A stretch of DNA of 64,000 bases from Sugiyamaella lignohabitans (lineage: Eukaryota > Ascomycota > Dipodascomycetes > Dipodascales > Trichomonascaceae). Shown piece after piece: positions 31,671 to 42,817 of this stretch. Each line of letters opens with the position of its first letter. Position 1 is the stretch's first letter. The DNA is taken from NCBI RefSeq assembly GCF_001640025.1, contig NC_031674.1, positions 3,038,001-3,102,000 on the forward strand, in the 5' to 3' direction. The notes below the pieces were generated by a model. The model was not told the DNA's origin. It saw nothing but the letters and a program-made list of their open reading frames with translations, and ran no database searches. Made by a program: the position numbers and the translations under genes.

Positions 31671-34600
31671 TCATTGGCCCAGTTCATAGTATGATTGACG
31701 ACAAAGCACTGCGTCAGCCCTAACTGACCGTCTCGGGTCATCAAGCACAGTACTAAGCCCCTTAATAACTATGTTACGATATGGCAAAACATACTCAAGA
31801 GATATCGTTTTGGGAAATGATCCAAGGCACACCAGAGCTGCTGAGCGTACCGATGCTGAGTTTTTCTGATAATCCTGCGACAACTTAAGTAATTTTGGAA
31901 TCATGGTAGATATATGATGGGCAAACGTATCAGCTGCCTCATGCAATGTGACAATGATAGTGTTTATAGCGGCCTCCTGTACTTTAGTATCCTGAATATC
32001 AAAAGATTCTAGTAGTAAAGGAAGGAATTTAGAAAGTTGTGGGGTAATGATTGTGCTCGGAGTATATTGCAAGAGCCCTGACAAAGCCACCATGAAATTG
32101 ACTCGCTGATGTCCGGCTTTGAATCCGTCCACAAGTTTGGGCAAAATAAGTGCAAACAGTTTTTGTTTATATAGCTGGCGGATCACTAGCTTGTTTTCTT
32201 TAGTCAGGATACGATCATGTGCGACTAAGACAGCTACTAGTCTTGCTGCAAACCTACCAGTCAAAGAATCTTGGCTAAGCAAATTTACCAAAGAGTCAGC
32301 TATCTGGTAACCTAGAGAACTATTGCGCAACAAGAGACCCTTGGCTAGCCAAGTTAAAATCTCAAGTGAATTCACATCTGCTCTTGTCTCCACTTCTGAC
32401 AGTAGCGAATCATGTACCTTTTTCAGTTGGTTGTCGGCCTCAATATACTTGTTCGTAATCAAGGCAATGAACCGAAGATAGCCGGTTCTCTCAAAAACAG
32501 ATTTGGACTTTGCCACAACTTCGATTAAAGTTTTGATCAAACTAAGCTTATCAACTGGTAGTTGGACTTTTGGATCAACAGGAGATATCGTCGTAGTGAG
32601 GAAACTTACCAGATTGGATGGGGTAGCCTCGGGACTCAAAAAGCTTTGCACAGGCTCAGATCCAACCAAAGTCGAATATTCACCACTACCGTTGAAATAT
32701 GCAAAAATTTCATTTACATATAGTTGTTGTTGTGTGGCGGTTACTCGTTGAACTGTATACGCCACGATTTGAGCAACTGTGTCAACAGTTTGATCGTCCT
32801 TCAAGGTGCTTGTTGGTGAGACCAGTTTTGAGATCAACTTTGGAACAAACTTTTCAAAATAAAAGGACAAATCATCTTGATCCGATAGCTTACGTAATGC
32901 CGATAGTAGTGTCAACAGGATGACATGTATATATTTGACGCTACGAATGACTTCAAGCTTACCCAATAGTCGAACGCTAAGGACTTCAAAAATAGGACGA
33001 CTAGTGGACAATCTTGCAAGTGCTGAAAGAACATACTCTGGTGATTTTTGCACCTCGAGAGATGTTTCCGCTGACATGTAATAATCCTCCGGTAGAGATG
33101 CCAGAAATGTAGGAAATGTGATATTTATGATCTGGTCCTGTTTACCAAAATTTGTCATTTTAACCAAAGACAACAGTGCTCGTTCTGATAATTCGTCGTC
33201 TTCTTCTTTTAGGACAATATTGTTCAGATACTGAATAATCAACCCAATCTCATCGCTAGCAAGAAGGCCAGGAAGTTGAGCTAATATTGTTAGGCCATCG
33301 ACTGCAAGAAGACGTAGTTTAGTTTCACTTTTTGATGAACCCATAAGAGAACGTGAAAAAAACTCGAAAATGCGATCTTTATATGGTGCTAAGAGCGGCT
33401 CTACCGACGAATTACCATATGTCTCAGCATTATCCTTACTTCCAATTCTTCCAGAAGAAACTAGGAATTTGGTGAGAATTGTCAAGACACCCACTTGTCT
33501 ATCAATCGTTGATGATGATTGCACAGCCTCCAGTAAGATTGGCACTGCAAATGAGCTAAGCGATTCAAATGCAACAACATTTGCCTGTGCCATTCCAGCA
33601 ATCAAAGTTCCAGCCGGTAAGGCTAGTTTTGATTGGGGTTCTTCTAATTTGTCTTTTGTCTCATTTTTAACCTGAGTCAAAAGCTCGTTCAGAACATTGG
33701 TAGCAACGTCATTGCCATTACTAGAACTTTCGAGGACCGTCTCATTATGATAGCTGTCAACAATTTCAACGTCGCTGGTTTCTAAACCGTTCTGATCAAA
33801 GACGGCAACGGAAGCAGCCAACTTTATCAATGCACCCAAGGCTAAAGTCGCAGTTTCAACTTCATCACTACCATGCAAAACTTCATATTTTATACCATCC
33901 CAAATATCTTTCCAGAGACCATTTGATCTCAGGCTACTACCACTGTAGTTCTCAAGACAGGAGTTGATCATAGTCAATGCGTCTTGTTTCACTGTTGGAG
34001 AAGTGGAGTTTAGTTTTTCAATGAGTGCGGGGAATGCCTCACTTGCTAATACATCACTTCCAACAATGCACATGGTAAGCCCATCTTTCAGGTCTTTACT
34101 GGTAATTCCATACGGATCGTTCTTTGGTGGTTCAAATGTAATAGGAAAATAGCAAAAAACAACATCGAATAAATCCTCTTTGTGCTGGCTCAGCACTTTT
34201 GTGCCGAAATTGGCCAAGATTCCGTGAGAAATCTTGAACGATGCTAGCAAATTTCTAGGATCTTTCTCTCCGCTGGTAAGATAAATGTATGTTTCAATAA
34301 ATTCGTTTTCGTCCAGTTTACCAGTTTCATGGAACCTCTCCAATATTGAGCTCAGTAAGTCGAAAACCAAATATCTTGTATTCTGGCTATGCTTTTTCAT
34401 GTTGATGCCTTCTTTCATGCTTTTTAGTATCCCGCTAACGTTAGCAATACCAAACAGAGTCATTTTCAGCACAGCGTTCAGAGCCTCTAATACCTGGGGA
34501 AGCGAGTCATCATCCTCAATTCGGTCGGAAAGAAAACTGGACAGTACAGTCAATTGTTGCTTAGTTAACTTATCCCTTGCCAAGTTGGTCAATATACCCG

Positions 34601-34860
34601 ACAAGCAGTTTGTAGCTCTAGCCCTAGTTTGCCCATTTTCTTGAGTTAAATATTCTCCTAGAAGTTGAACTAGATCGACCAGACTGGTTTCGTCATTCTC
34701 GACATCTATAAAGTTAGTTTTGATGTAGGATCTCAATCCTCACACTTAATGACATACTGGCAGCTATTTGCATCACACTCTCCTTCTCTTCATCTAGGTT
34801 GTCTTCCGCCAATGTCATATAAAAGTTGACGAGACTCCCAGTGTCCTTGGAGCTAGACAT
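31671..34860 (-). CDS. MMS19: MMS19/Met18 HEAT-repeat protein of cytosolic Fe-S assembly, two exons
   Basis: 1,045 residues. Exon 1 is 34860-34758, intron 34757-34706 (52 nt: GTATGT, AACTAAC at 34713-34719, ATAG), exon 2 34705-31671. The splice joins GESVMQIAA-type exon 1 sequence to NVENDETSLVDLVQ; without it the two frames do not meet. Mms19 is the targeting subunit of the CIA complex that delivers Fe-S clusters to nuclear enzymes such as Rad3/XPD and DNA polymerases. The N-terminal part (about 35-260) matches the family, with ENGQTRARATNCLSGIL and YLVFDLLSSILERF. The C-terminal part (about 600-1,045) is a HEAT array ending ...DDPRRSVRADAVLCRQSYYELGQ. Length agrees with S. cerevisiae Met18 (1,032). 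Confidence 0.9.
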
Positions 34861-35361
34861 TTTTCTAGATCAAGCAAAAACAATTGATGAAAGTAAAGAA
34901 CCACTGGATATCCAGTTGCAACTCTAATTTAGTCAGTTGGGAGTTTCTCGTTAGTTTCTTGTCACCGTACGGCTGACTGCCTGCTCAGCATGGCTGTCAT
35001 AATGATCACCGTGAAGTGCACCCAACTGCCCACCACATGCTGCTGCTCTTGTTGTAAGGGCTGCTTGTTCAATGTGCCCATTTGGTTATCACTTACTATC
35101 ATCATCGCTACATCTCATTCAGGTTTTACTGCAACATTACGCCGTAACAGACTTAAATCAATTGCATTTTATTATTTGGACCCGACGACAGCTGGTAACG
35201 AACTTGTGTGAGCGATTAGGCTTTGACTCACTATTGTCCAATTATTTGGTACCGGATTAATTGCGAGACTCTCAGTGGTGGTTGTCTATTTGGTCAACTG
35301 GTCACTACAATTCTCGAATCCTAGGATAGCACACTCAAAGTTTGAGCGACCATAAAGTAAA
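34861..35361. other. Divergent promoter region, MMS19 and CK2 alpha
   Basis: About 500 bases between two divergent start codons. Short frames at 34990-35211 and 35072-35260 look like chance. No RNA gene or repeat; no obvious TATA for either gene. Confidence 0.5.
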
Positions 35362-36638
35362 ATGCTTATCACGACATCAAGAGTATACAGCAATTATAAT
35401 GCCGAACAGAAGAAGTCATATTATGAATACGGTAAGTACCATGAGAATTGTTATAATCTACGAGGCAAGGTCGGTTACTGACGAGATAGATGATATGGTC
35501 TTCGTTTGGGGACGACAGCAGGACTATGAAATTATTCGAAAGATTGGCCGCGGGCGATATTCCGAAGTATTTGAAGGCATCGATGTCACTACGCCTAAAC
35601 CTGTAGTGATCAAAGTACTTAAACCTATTAAGCGTAAGAAAATCAAGCGAGAAGTAAAAATTCTTATGAATCTTAGCCAGGGTCCAAATATAATTCAGCT
35701 TTATGATATTGTTCGTGATTCAGATGTAAGTAACCAATGCGTATGGGGATATTCTTATTCTTAGCAGTCAGCTGCGACCAAGGTGAAATTCAATAACACT
35801 TTATTATCAAGTGGACAGTCTGTGCTTCATTTATCTCAGTATATAACTAACATTTGGTTAGAGCAAGACTCCAGCGCTAATATTTGAAGAAGTGGACAAT
35901 ACGGACTTCCGGACTCTGTATCCGACCTTAACGGACTTTGATATCCGTTATTACATGTATCAGTTGCTCAAAGGGTTGGATTTTGCCCACTCAAGGGGTA
36001 TAATGCATCGAGATGTCAAGCCACATAACGTCATGATTGACCATGCGAAAAGAAAGCTAAGACTGATAGATTGGGGGCTCGCTGAGTTTTACCATCCTCG
36101 TACTGCTTATAATGTTCGAGTGGCATCTCGCTATTTCAAGGGTCCAGAACTCCTTGTGGATTTTGAATATTATGACTATTCACTTGACCTATGGAGTTTT
36201 GGCGCCATGCTGGCGTCAATGGTCTTTAAGAAGGAACCTTTTTTTCATGGAAACTCCAATACTGATCAGTTGGTGAAGATAGCTAGGGTTCTAGGGACGG
36301 ATGAATTGGATGTTTATCTAGAAAAGTACGGTTTAGAGCTCAGCGAAGACTATTATGATTTTGGCACATATCCTAAAAGGCCCTGGGAAAGGTTTGTTAA
36401 TAGCGAAAATATGAACCTAACAAACGACGAGTTATTTGATTTTCTGACAAAGATACTTCGCTATGACCATCAAGAGCGATTGACTGCGAAAGAATCGATG
36501 GAGCATCCTTATTTCAAAGTTGTACGAGATTACTTGGCAACGACTGGTGAAGGTAATGATGTCATTGTTGCGGCCACACCACCCGGCGTAATGGCCACAG
36601 ATTCGGTTACGGATGGCGATGCTGATATGAAGGAGTAG
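35362..36638 (+). CDS. CKA1: Casein kinase 2 catalytic (alpha) subunit, three exons
   Basis: 360 residues. Exons are 35362-35431, 35490-35725 and 35862-36638. Introns are 58 nt (GTAAGT ... TACTGAC ... ATAG) and 136 nt (GTAAGT ... AACTAAC ... TTAG). Joined, the N-terminus reads [20 protein letters not shown], then [27 protein letters not shown]2 is a constitutive acidophilic Ser/Thr kinase of nucleus and cytoplasm. Visible: the Gly loop GRGRYSEVF, catalytic Lys in VVIKVLKP, the CK2-specific basic cluster [11 protein letters not shown], the catalytic [11 protein letters not shown] in place of DFG (a CK2 hallmark) and GPELLVD. The C-terminus is short. S. cerevisiae has CKA1 and CKA2; the symbol is by family only. 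Confidence 0.95.
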
Positions 36639-36816
36639 CCTATCATTAATTTATCATCTTTATTTATAGTTTGTATGTACTTTGTAATATATTGATCTTT
36701 TAGGTTCTTCTGGGGTGGACTACTTATAGTCAGGCTTCGTTTCCTCTCGGATGAGTTAAGATATCAGATCTGCATCGTTATCGATAAAGGCAAGGGTTAT
36801 GCATAACACTCATTAA

Positions 36817-36822
36817 ACGCGT
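36817..36822. promoter_or_regulatory. MluI cell-cycle box upstream of CTF18
   Basis: ACGCGT, within the palindrome AACGCGTT, lies about 115 bases before the CTF18 ATG. A second ACGCG core follows at 36828-36832. In other yeasts MBF (Mbp1-Swi6) uses such boxes for G1/S expression of replication genes, which fits CTF18. Confidence 0.5.
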
Positions 36823-36933
36823 TAGACACGCGAAGGCAGTTATATACATATTCAGACAATTAAATGATTACTTGTTTTACCAATCTTTATTTTTTATTAA
36901 AATCTAATTTGGCGGCTTTAGGTGAATGGTATA

Positions 36934-39535
36934 ATGGAAGCCTTTAGCCGAAGTGTAGCAAGCCTTGAAAGTAAACTCAACTATGAAGAAGACGCGGTGG
37001 ATTATAGCGATCTTACAAACTCAATTCTATTCTCATCTATACCAGTAAGCTCACAGGATGAGAGTTATGTTTCTGAAGAATTGGATAACAATGAAAATAA
37101 TATTCCAGATATTAATAGTTCGAGTCTGTTGGGAAGATCTGAAATCAGTGTTGAATCTGGTCAGTTAGATCTTGGCGAAGTAGATTCAAAAGACAGCCTT
37201 GAAATAGCAGCGTCATCTCTGTTTGACTCCAATGCTGCTTCTAGTAAGGAGATAGAAGAAGATGTCAGTAACTCCGTATTATTTACTGATACTATGGCAT
37301 CAGCTCCACTAATTAATGCTGTGCCATCGCTTGAAACTATATCTGTGTTAGAGAAGAGCGTCACATCGAGTTTGATCTCACCTCACTCCAATGAAGGAGC
37401 GTCCTTAGGCTCCGATGTAGGTTATCACTCCACCTATCAAACCACTCTTTCAACTGGGAAAAAGGTAGAATTTACAAGAAAAGAAAGGAGTCCAGGAGCA
37501 CAATCTACATCATCAGAAAGGAACCATTATGGTATCCCTATTCATAGTCTTCTACAATCTGTGAGATTAGAGTCTGAGATTGTGAAGTCCTCTGTAAACC
37601 TCCCCCTTCCTTCTAAAGCGAAGCAGAAATGCAGTGATATTCTCCTTTCTGAAAAATGGAGGCCCAAACGTTGGGTCGATCTCATGGGGCCCGAAAAAAC
37701 GCATCGTCATCTACTTAAATGGCTTGTTTCGTGGTCACATGTCGTCTTTCGTACGCCCCTTCCCCCACATGAACAACTTGAATCCGATGTTCTTCGTCGG
37801 GATCGCTTTGGAAGGCCCAATAAAAAAGTACTCTTAATACACGGTGCCCCTGGTACTGGTAAGACAACAATTGCTCATGTTTTAGCGAAGCAAGCAGGCT
37901 ATGATGTGTTGGAAATCAACGCTAGTGATGAACGTTCAGGACAGATTGTTCGTGAAAAGATTATAAGTGCTGTTGAGAGCCACAGAATTGATAGCTCTCG
38001 AAAACCGGTTTGCATCATTGCAGATGAGATCGAGGGTGCCGCTGAATCTGGGTTCATTCGTGTTTTGATTGACCTGATCACTGCAGACCAGAAAGCTATG
38101 GACTCTATTGAAAATACTGCTTCGAAACCAAATCACAAAGGAAAAAAGAAAAGGTCTAAACTTCTCTTACGTCCAATTATCGCCGTTTGTAACGATGTAT
38201 ATGCAAGCAGTTTACGAAATCTTCGGCCATTTGCAGAAGTCGTTCACTATACCAAGTCGGCCCCAAGCGCAGTTGTTACGAGATTAAGAGAAATCTGTCT
38301 GGCAGAAGGCATAAAGCTTGATACTAACATACTGGCTGAAATTGTAAACACGTCAGATGGTGATCTTCGGAGCAGTTTAAACATGCTTCAATTTGGAGGG
38401 CTAATTGACGAGCCAGATAATTCTGAAAGAGTCTTTCGAAAAGATACTAACAAGAGCTGGTCCAAAATTGCAAATAGATTGTTCCAGAGGAAAGACGGGG
38501 TGCCGAAGAATGAGGAGGCAAGAGCCATTTTAAGGGAAATTTACACAAATGGGGAGTATGACAAAATGATTTCTGGCACATTTTCTCTTTACCCAAGGGT
38601 CCATTATCATGATGATATGTTACGCAAGCCTAGTGCGATTGGTGAATGGTTATACTTCTATGAACAATTGAACTCAGGAATATATGGATCTCAGCACACT
38701 CAGCTAGGAGAATATTTGGCACACCCGCTACAAGCATTTTATGAAAATTTTAGTTCTATGTCGAATACAAGGGACCAGCTGGTCCAATCGAATAGTGACA
38801 CACGAGAAGCACATTTGGAGAATGAGCAACTAGTTAACGAAATTCTTGAAAGAGGTAACAATCATATTCGACAAATGTTCAAAAAGGATGAAATAGCCAT
38901 CGAATTAATACCATACGCTTTGAAGATTGTTTCTCCTGAAATCAAAACACATATATCATCCGGTGTGACTCTACAAGGTATAGATCAAGAGAAAATAGCG
39001 AACAGTGCCAAAGCCATGATCGATTTGAGTCTTCGTTTTTTTAAGGATAAGCTCGAGAGCGGTGCATTTGCATACAGAATTGACCCGTAAGTAACTTTGT
39101 GTTCATGCTACAGACTGAAAACTAACATATTATAGACCTATCCAAAAACTAGCTATTTTTGACCAAGCTGAACAAGATCGCCAAAGCGTTGGAAAGTATC
39201 TTCTGCGAGAAAGGCTTTTGGATGAGGTTATCAGTAGGAGGCATAAGAATCGGGCAGCCAGAGAAAAGAGAACTTTGAAAGGTGATGAAATCGAGGAGTC
39301 GGTTGAGAAGCGTCAAAAGGTTGAACCTCCGAGACTTTCCAGAAAACTCACTACAACGGACTTTTTTGGCCGTGCGCTTTCAGCCGAATCTGCAGACTCC
39401 GACAATATCCCATGTGTTGCCGACAGCAAAACTACGAGTGCGGTCCATCAGCGAGTTTGGGTCCAGTATGCTGAAGGATTTTCAAACGCTGTACGAAAAG
39501 ATATTTCTTGGCTCGATTTATGGCAAGCTTGCTAG
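36934..39535 (+). CDS. CTF18: Ctf18, large subunit of the alternative RFC clamp loader, two exons
   Basis: 850 residues. Exon 1 36934-39086, intron 39087-39135 (49 nt: GTAAGT, AACTAAC, ATAG), exon 2 39136-39535. Ctf18-RFC (with Rfc2-5, Dcc1 and Ctf8) loads PCNA at forks on the leading strand and supports sister-chromatid cohesion. The N-terminal 220 residues are acidic and unstructured. The AAA+ part starts at SEKWRPKRWVDLMGPEKTHRHL. Walker A is HGAPGTGKTTIA (near residue 304-311), Walker B IIADEIEG (near 364). SDGDLRSSLNMLQFGG is the sensor-2-type region. The C-terminus from the second exon carries basic RRHKNRAAREKR and a final region that in the family binds Dcc1-Ctf8. The first ATG in frame is 36934. 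Confidence 0.92.
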
Positions 39536-40247
39536 TCGTTATTGACCATGTATAGATTATGCTATTAGTCCGTGCTGTTGAATCCCAATGTGACTCATCT
39601 CGAGTGTGGAGTCATATATCACCTAGCAAATTTTACAACTCTATATACTCGGAAGTTTGTTATTCACTAGCTCTGGTTCGATATAAATCTATCCAATATA
39701 ACCGATGATCCCGATGTTCCATTCATTGAGTCTAAATCCCAAAAGCATTTTGAGCAAAATTAATTATATCTGTTTTGCTCAGTTCCAGTCGCCACTAGTT
39801 GGTGGTCATACTCTTCATCGTGATTTATAATGGAGCAGGAGATTACATACCAATTATTAGAACTAACAAGGAACTGAAGCGCTTTTATAATACTTGACGA
39901 GCATATGGCCTTGGAACTGTAGTCACCGAATAATAGAGTTGATCCAAATTTTTCCACAGACCAATTTTTTGGTATAAGAAAAGCCCTGATTTATGAGTGT
40001 TTACAAGGGAAGCAGTGGTAGGCTTGCTACATATCTGTCTGTCACGACCAGTCGAACTAGGGTGGGTTAGGATGACCAAGTTGAGTATTTTCAGGGGGTG
40101 CATATGTAGCAGGGATAGTCTAAGTAAGTCGATAGGTCTCATATTTTCCTCGAGAAGTGATATATCAATTGTATTATAAAAAGCAGTCAAAAATTTTTAT
40201 CGTTATTTATACATACCACAATACTCACTACACTCTAATACCGTAAC
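39536..40247. other. Intergenic, CTF18 to the small orphan ORF
   Basis: About 710 bases. Minus-strand frames at 39760-39957 and 39885-40190 lack family resemblance, and the longer has no ATG at its start. No RNA gene recognised. TATTTATA-like sequence near 40204-40211 could serve the small ORF downstream. Confidence 0.45.
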
Positions 40248-40583
40248 ATGGAACTAGCAAGACAAGACTTGAGAAACCTACTTGAGGCCCGACCCCATAT
40301 TTTCTTTGAAAAATACTATCGAGCTATCCCTTTTGGTAGCAACCGCGACGAATGTGTTGCTATATACTTGTTCTTCTGCCTGGGACCATACTGTTCAAGT
40401 CAAGATTGGCATCACGCTGAGGCGCTGGTTGAACGCAAAAGATTACCTAAGCTCAACTCTTCAGTTGCAATCTTTTGGGAAGGTCTAAGGGGAGAAGACG
40501 AGACGAAATCCTTAGAGATAATGCGCCAAAAACTACGAGCCTATGTCGATATGGAAATGATCCTGCTGGCATTGGGATACTGA
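40248..40583 (+). CDS. Hypothetical small protein, 111 residues
   Basis: I do not recognise this protein. It starts at an ATG (40248) preceded by an A/C/T-rich leader, has balanced composition without low complexity, and is mostly helical in character (ELARQDLRNLLEARP, SLEIMRQKLRAYVDMEMILLALGY). It has three cysteines and no signal peptide or membrane span. It lies alone between CTF18 and ATG27 on the same strand, with 531 bases before the ATG27 start. It may be a true small gene or a chance frame; homologues in related yeasts would settle it. Confidence 0.45.
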   Translation: MELARQDLRNLLEARPHIFFEKYYRAIPFGSNRDECVAIYLFFCLGPYCSSQDWHHAEALVERKRLPKLNSSVAIFWEGLRGEDETKSLEIMRQKLRAYVDMEMILLALGY

Positions 40584-41114
40584 TATAGGAAATCCTGGTA
40601 TCCAAGATTCTTTGTTGTAAACCGTATATATTGTATATGCTTTCTTCTCAGAATGAGCTGATCATTGACCTTAAGCTATATTTATCTTCATTTCCCTTAA
40701 TCCTCTAGATTCTGTACTGTGTTTTGGCACGTCCACTGTTTAGGATAGCAAATGTGGAATTTTAAAGATAGGCAGGCGCACAGTGCAGGAATCGAACCGG
40801 CGAACTTCAAACGGAGAGTTCGGTTCTGTATCGGCAGCCGTGCGAATATAACTCTCAGTAAATCGTAGAATTAATCGGGCAAACCTCCAAAATAGCTTTC
40901 GTTGCCATCACATCAAGTTCATTTTTAGAACCAATACCATCAGTCAAAAAAAGGGAATCAGCTGAAATTTATCACCCCTGTAAACTCTTTGAATTCTACA
41001 ATTGACCACTATTTTATTTCTATTTCTTTTGGAGGTCTTGAAAGAGGATCCTAATTGTTTACTGCAAAGCTCAAGCTAGTTTATCGAGGTAGATCTAATT
41101 TTTTGTCAGGAAAG
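40584..41114. other. Intergenic, small ORF to ATG27, with a tRNA-like fragment
   Basis: About 530 bases. On the minus strand 40773-40850 contains a B-box-like GGTTCGATTCC (complement at 40789-40799) and neighbouring inverted arms (CGAACT and AGTTCG, 40801-40822), but no proper anticodon arm, A box or T-run terminator, so I do not call a tRNA. The rest holds the ATG27 promoter. Confidence 0.4.
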
Positions 41115-42056
41115 ATGGAACTCTGGTATTCTTTAGTGGTAGCCACGTATATTTCATTGGCGGCTGAACCTGTAAATGCACTATTTCATTGTAAGCCAAG
41201 GTTTGATGGAAAGTCATTCGATTTAAGTGAACTGAGCGGGCCTCGCAGTGTTTCATATTCACACAATACTCCACCTTCTCTTACAAACACGACTTGGTAT
41301 ATCGACCCTTGTAATGAACTAGATATCAAGAAACTCCCCGAAAATACTTGTCCCAAAGGAAGTCAGATATGTGGAGTTCAGACCCTGACAATTCCCAAAG
41401 ATGATCTCACTGTTGTTAGCCAGGTTATTCCTGTCACTGGAGACTTCGACGGTTTAGAATCTGGGGCACAATACTCTAAAATTGATGGAAATCGTGGAGT
41501 TAGTGTGTCGCTTTCGGGTGGATCTTGGGGAGACTCTAAAGATTTGAAAGCGGATATCGACTTTTATTGTGTTGATAATGATTCTAATGATAAAGATAAG
41601 CTGGAGTTTGTGTCGTGGGATGATAAGACTCTAAAGCTCAAATGGTCGTCTCCAAAAGCTTGTCCTTTAAGTGACGACGGAGGAGATAAAGACAAGAATA
41701 AAGATGGGAATAATGATGATAAGGATAAGGACGGTAATGATGATAAAGATAAAGGCGGTGATAAGGATGGTCATGACGATAAGGATAAAGGTGGAAATGA
41801 TGACAATAGAGAGGATACTTCTGGACAGAGTTGGGGTTGGTTTACTTGGCTGTTTATTCTCATTGTATTAGGCTTTTCTGCCTACGTGGTGGGGAGTGCT
41901 TGGATTAATTATAACAGATATGGTCTATCTGGAGTAGAACTTCTGCCACATTCTGATGCAGTTCGGGATATCCCTTATCTTGTGCGGGATTTTGCCAAAA
42001 AGATTGCGAATACTTTTGCAGGAGGCACTTCTCGGGGCGGATACAGCGCTGTCTAG
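41115..42056 (+). CDS. ATG27: Autophagy protein Atg27, type I membrane protein
   Basis: 313 residues from the ATG at 41115. Atg27 cycles among Golgi, endosome, vacuole and the Atg9 compartment and is needed for normal autophagy and Atg9 movement. Visible: signal peptide (1-22, ending VNALF), a lumenal MRH-type domain with six cysteines (HCKP, DPC, ENTC, QIC, DFYC and KAC), and one span near 240-262 (WFTWLFILIVLGFSAYVVG). The C-terminus ends GGYSAV: the YSAV tyrosine sorting signal known from S. cerevisiae Atg27 is kept. Between the MRH domain and the span lies an odd Asp/Lys/Gly/Asn-rich repeat (about 193-233, units like DDKDKGGN), longer than I expect for the family. The frame is open for 20 codons upstream without an ATG. 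Confidence 0.92.
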   Translation: MELWYSLVVATYISLAAEPVNALFHCKPRFDGKSFDLSELSGPRSVSYSHNTPPSLTNTTWYIDPCNELDIKKLPENTCPKGSQICGVQTLTIPKDDLTVVSQVIPVTGDFDGLESGAQYSKIDGNRGVSVSLSGGSWGDSKDLKADIDFYCVDNDSNDKDKLEFVSWDDKTLKLKWSSPKACPLSDDGGDKDKNKDGNNDDKDKDGNDDKDKGGDKDGHDDKDKGGNDDNREDTSGQSWGWFTWLFILIVLGFSAYVVGSAWINYNRYGLSGVELLPHSDAVRDIPYLVRDFAKKIANTFAGGTSRGGYSAV

Positions 42057-42200
42057 TACTATGTAATAAATCTGATTCGTAACGTGTTTCAAGTTCTTGT
42101 TTTCCCAGTAATAGTTTATTTCTGGTGCCTCCGGGCTCTGCCCAGACCATGTAATAACCATATCAGAAATACTGGGTGAAGGAGCTCGTTTATTGCAATA

Positions 42201-42657
42201 TTAATTACTACGGCTCATTAGCTCGCTGATCGCATTATTGACATTTTTAAACGTATTCTCAAGGTATTGCTGCTTTTTTCCAAGAGCAGAAATCTGCTCT
42301 TCTACGTCTTTCTTTTCCTTTTCAAGTGACCTAGTGTAAACTCCAGCATCGGTTGCAACAAACATTTTACCAATGCCTTTCCACACAGTCGTACTTTCTG
42401 GATCAGATACTTGTTCCTTTAATTGAGCAGTAGTTGCCTCAATGAGTTTAATCTCTCTCTTCTTGGATCCGATTTGAGAGTGAACTAATTGCAAATCAGC
42501 CTGGGTGCGAGCGTATTTCTCTTCCACCTCAGCCATAATCTGATAGTTAGAACACCTTCTAACACTATCTGTATATATCTGACAATTACAATGAACAGGG
42601 CCAATAATGCAAGCCTTCTGTGGGTTTACTCACCTTTTGAATCTCAGCTGACGACAT
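42201..42657 (-). CDS. PFD1: Prefoldin subunit 1, two exons
   Basis: 120 residues. Exon 1 42657-42634 (MSSAEIQK), intron 42633-42540 (94 nt: GTGAGT, TTCTAAC, TCAG), exon 2 42539-42201. The protein is a beta-type prefoldin: two long helices (about 5-45 and 75-115) flanking a hairpin with VWKGIGKMFV, which is diagnostic. Prefoldin captures unfolded actin and tubulin and hands them to the CCT chaperonin. It shares a 160-base divergent promoter with ATP12. A start at the internal ATG 42536 would cut the first helix, so the spliced form is preferred. Confidence 0.93.
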
Positions 42658-42817
42658 TTTGAATATATTTGATCCACAGTAGACAGATAAGTTCGATACT
42701 TTAGCCAAACGGCTTAGGACTTGGTTGTACAAAAAGAGCACGTTATGCATGTTCACCATTTTATATCTCTACAACTGCACTGCTGCGTACTAATGCCAAT
42801 TCAGATCAAATTGAAAA

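Noticed and set aside
31671..34736. MMS19 read as a single exon starting at TTG 34736
   Set aside because: No ATG at that point; a 52-nt consensus intron links the frame to an ATG at 34860 and gives the family length.
39885..40190. 101-residue minus-strand frame after CTF18
   Set aside because: It has no ATG at its start and no resemblance to known proteins.
40773..40850. tRNA-like fragment on the minus strand with B-box GGTTCGATTCC
   Set aside because: The T arm has a mismatch, the anticodon stem would enclose a ten-base loop, there is no A box, and no T-run terminator follows. At most a decayed tRNA.
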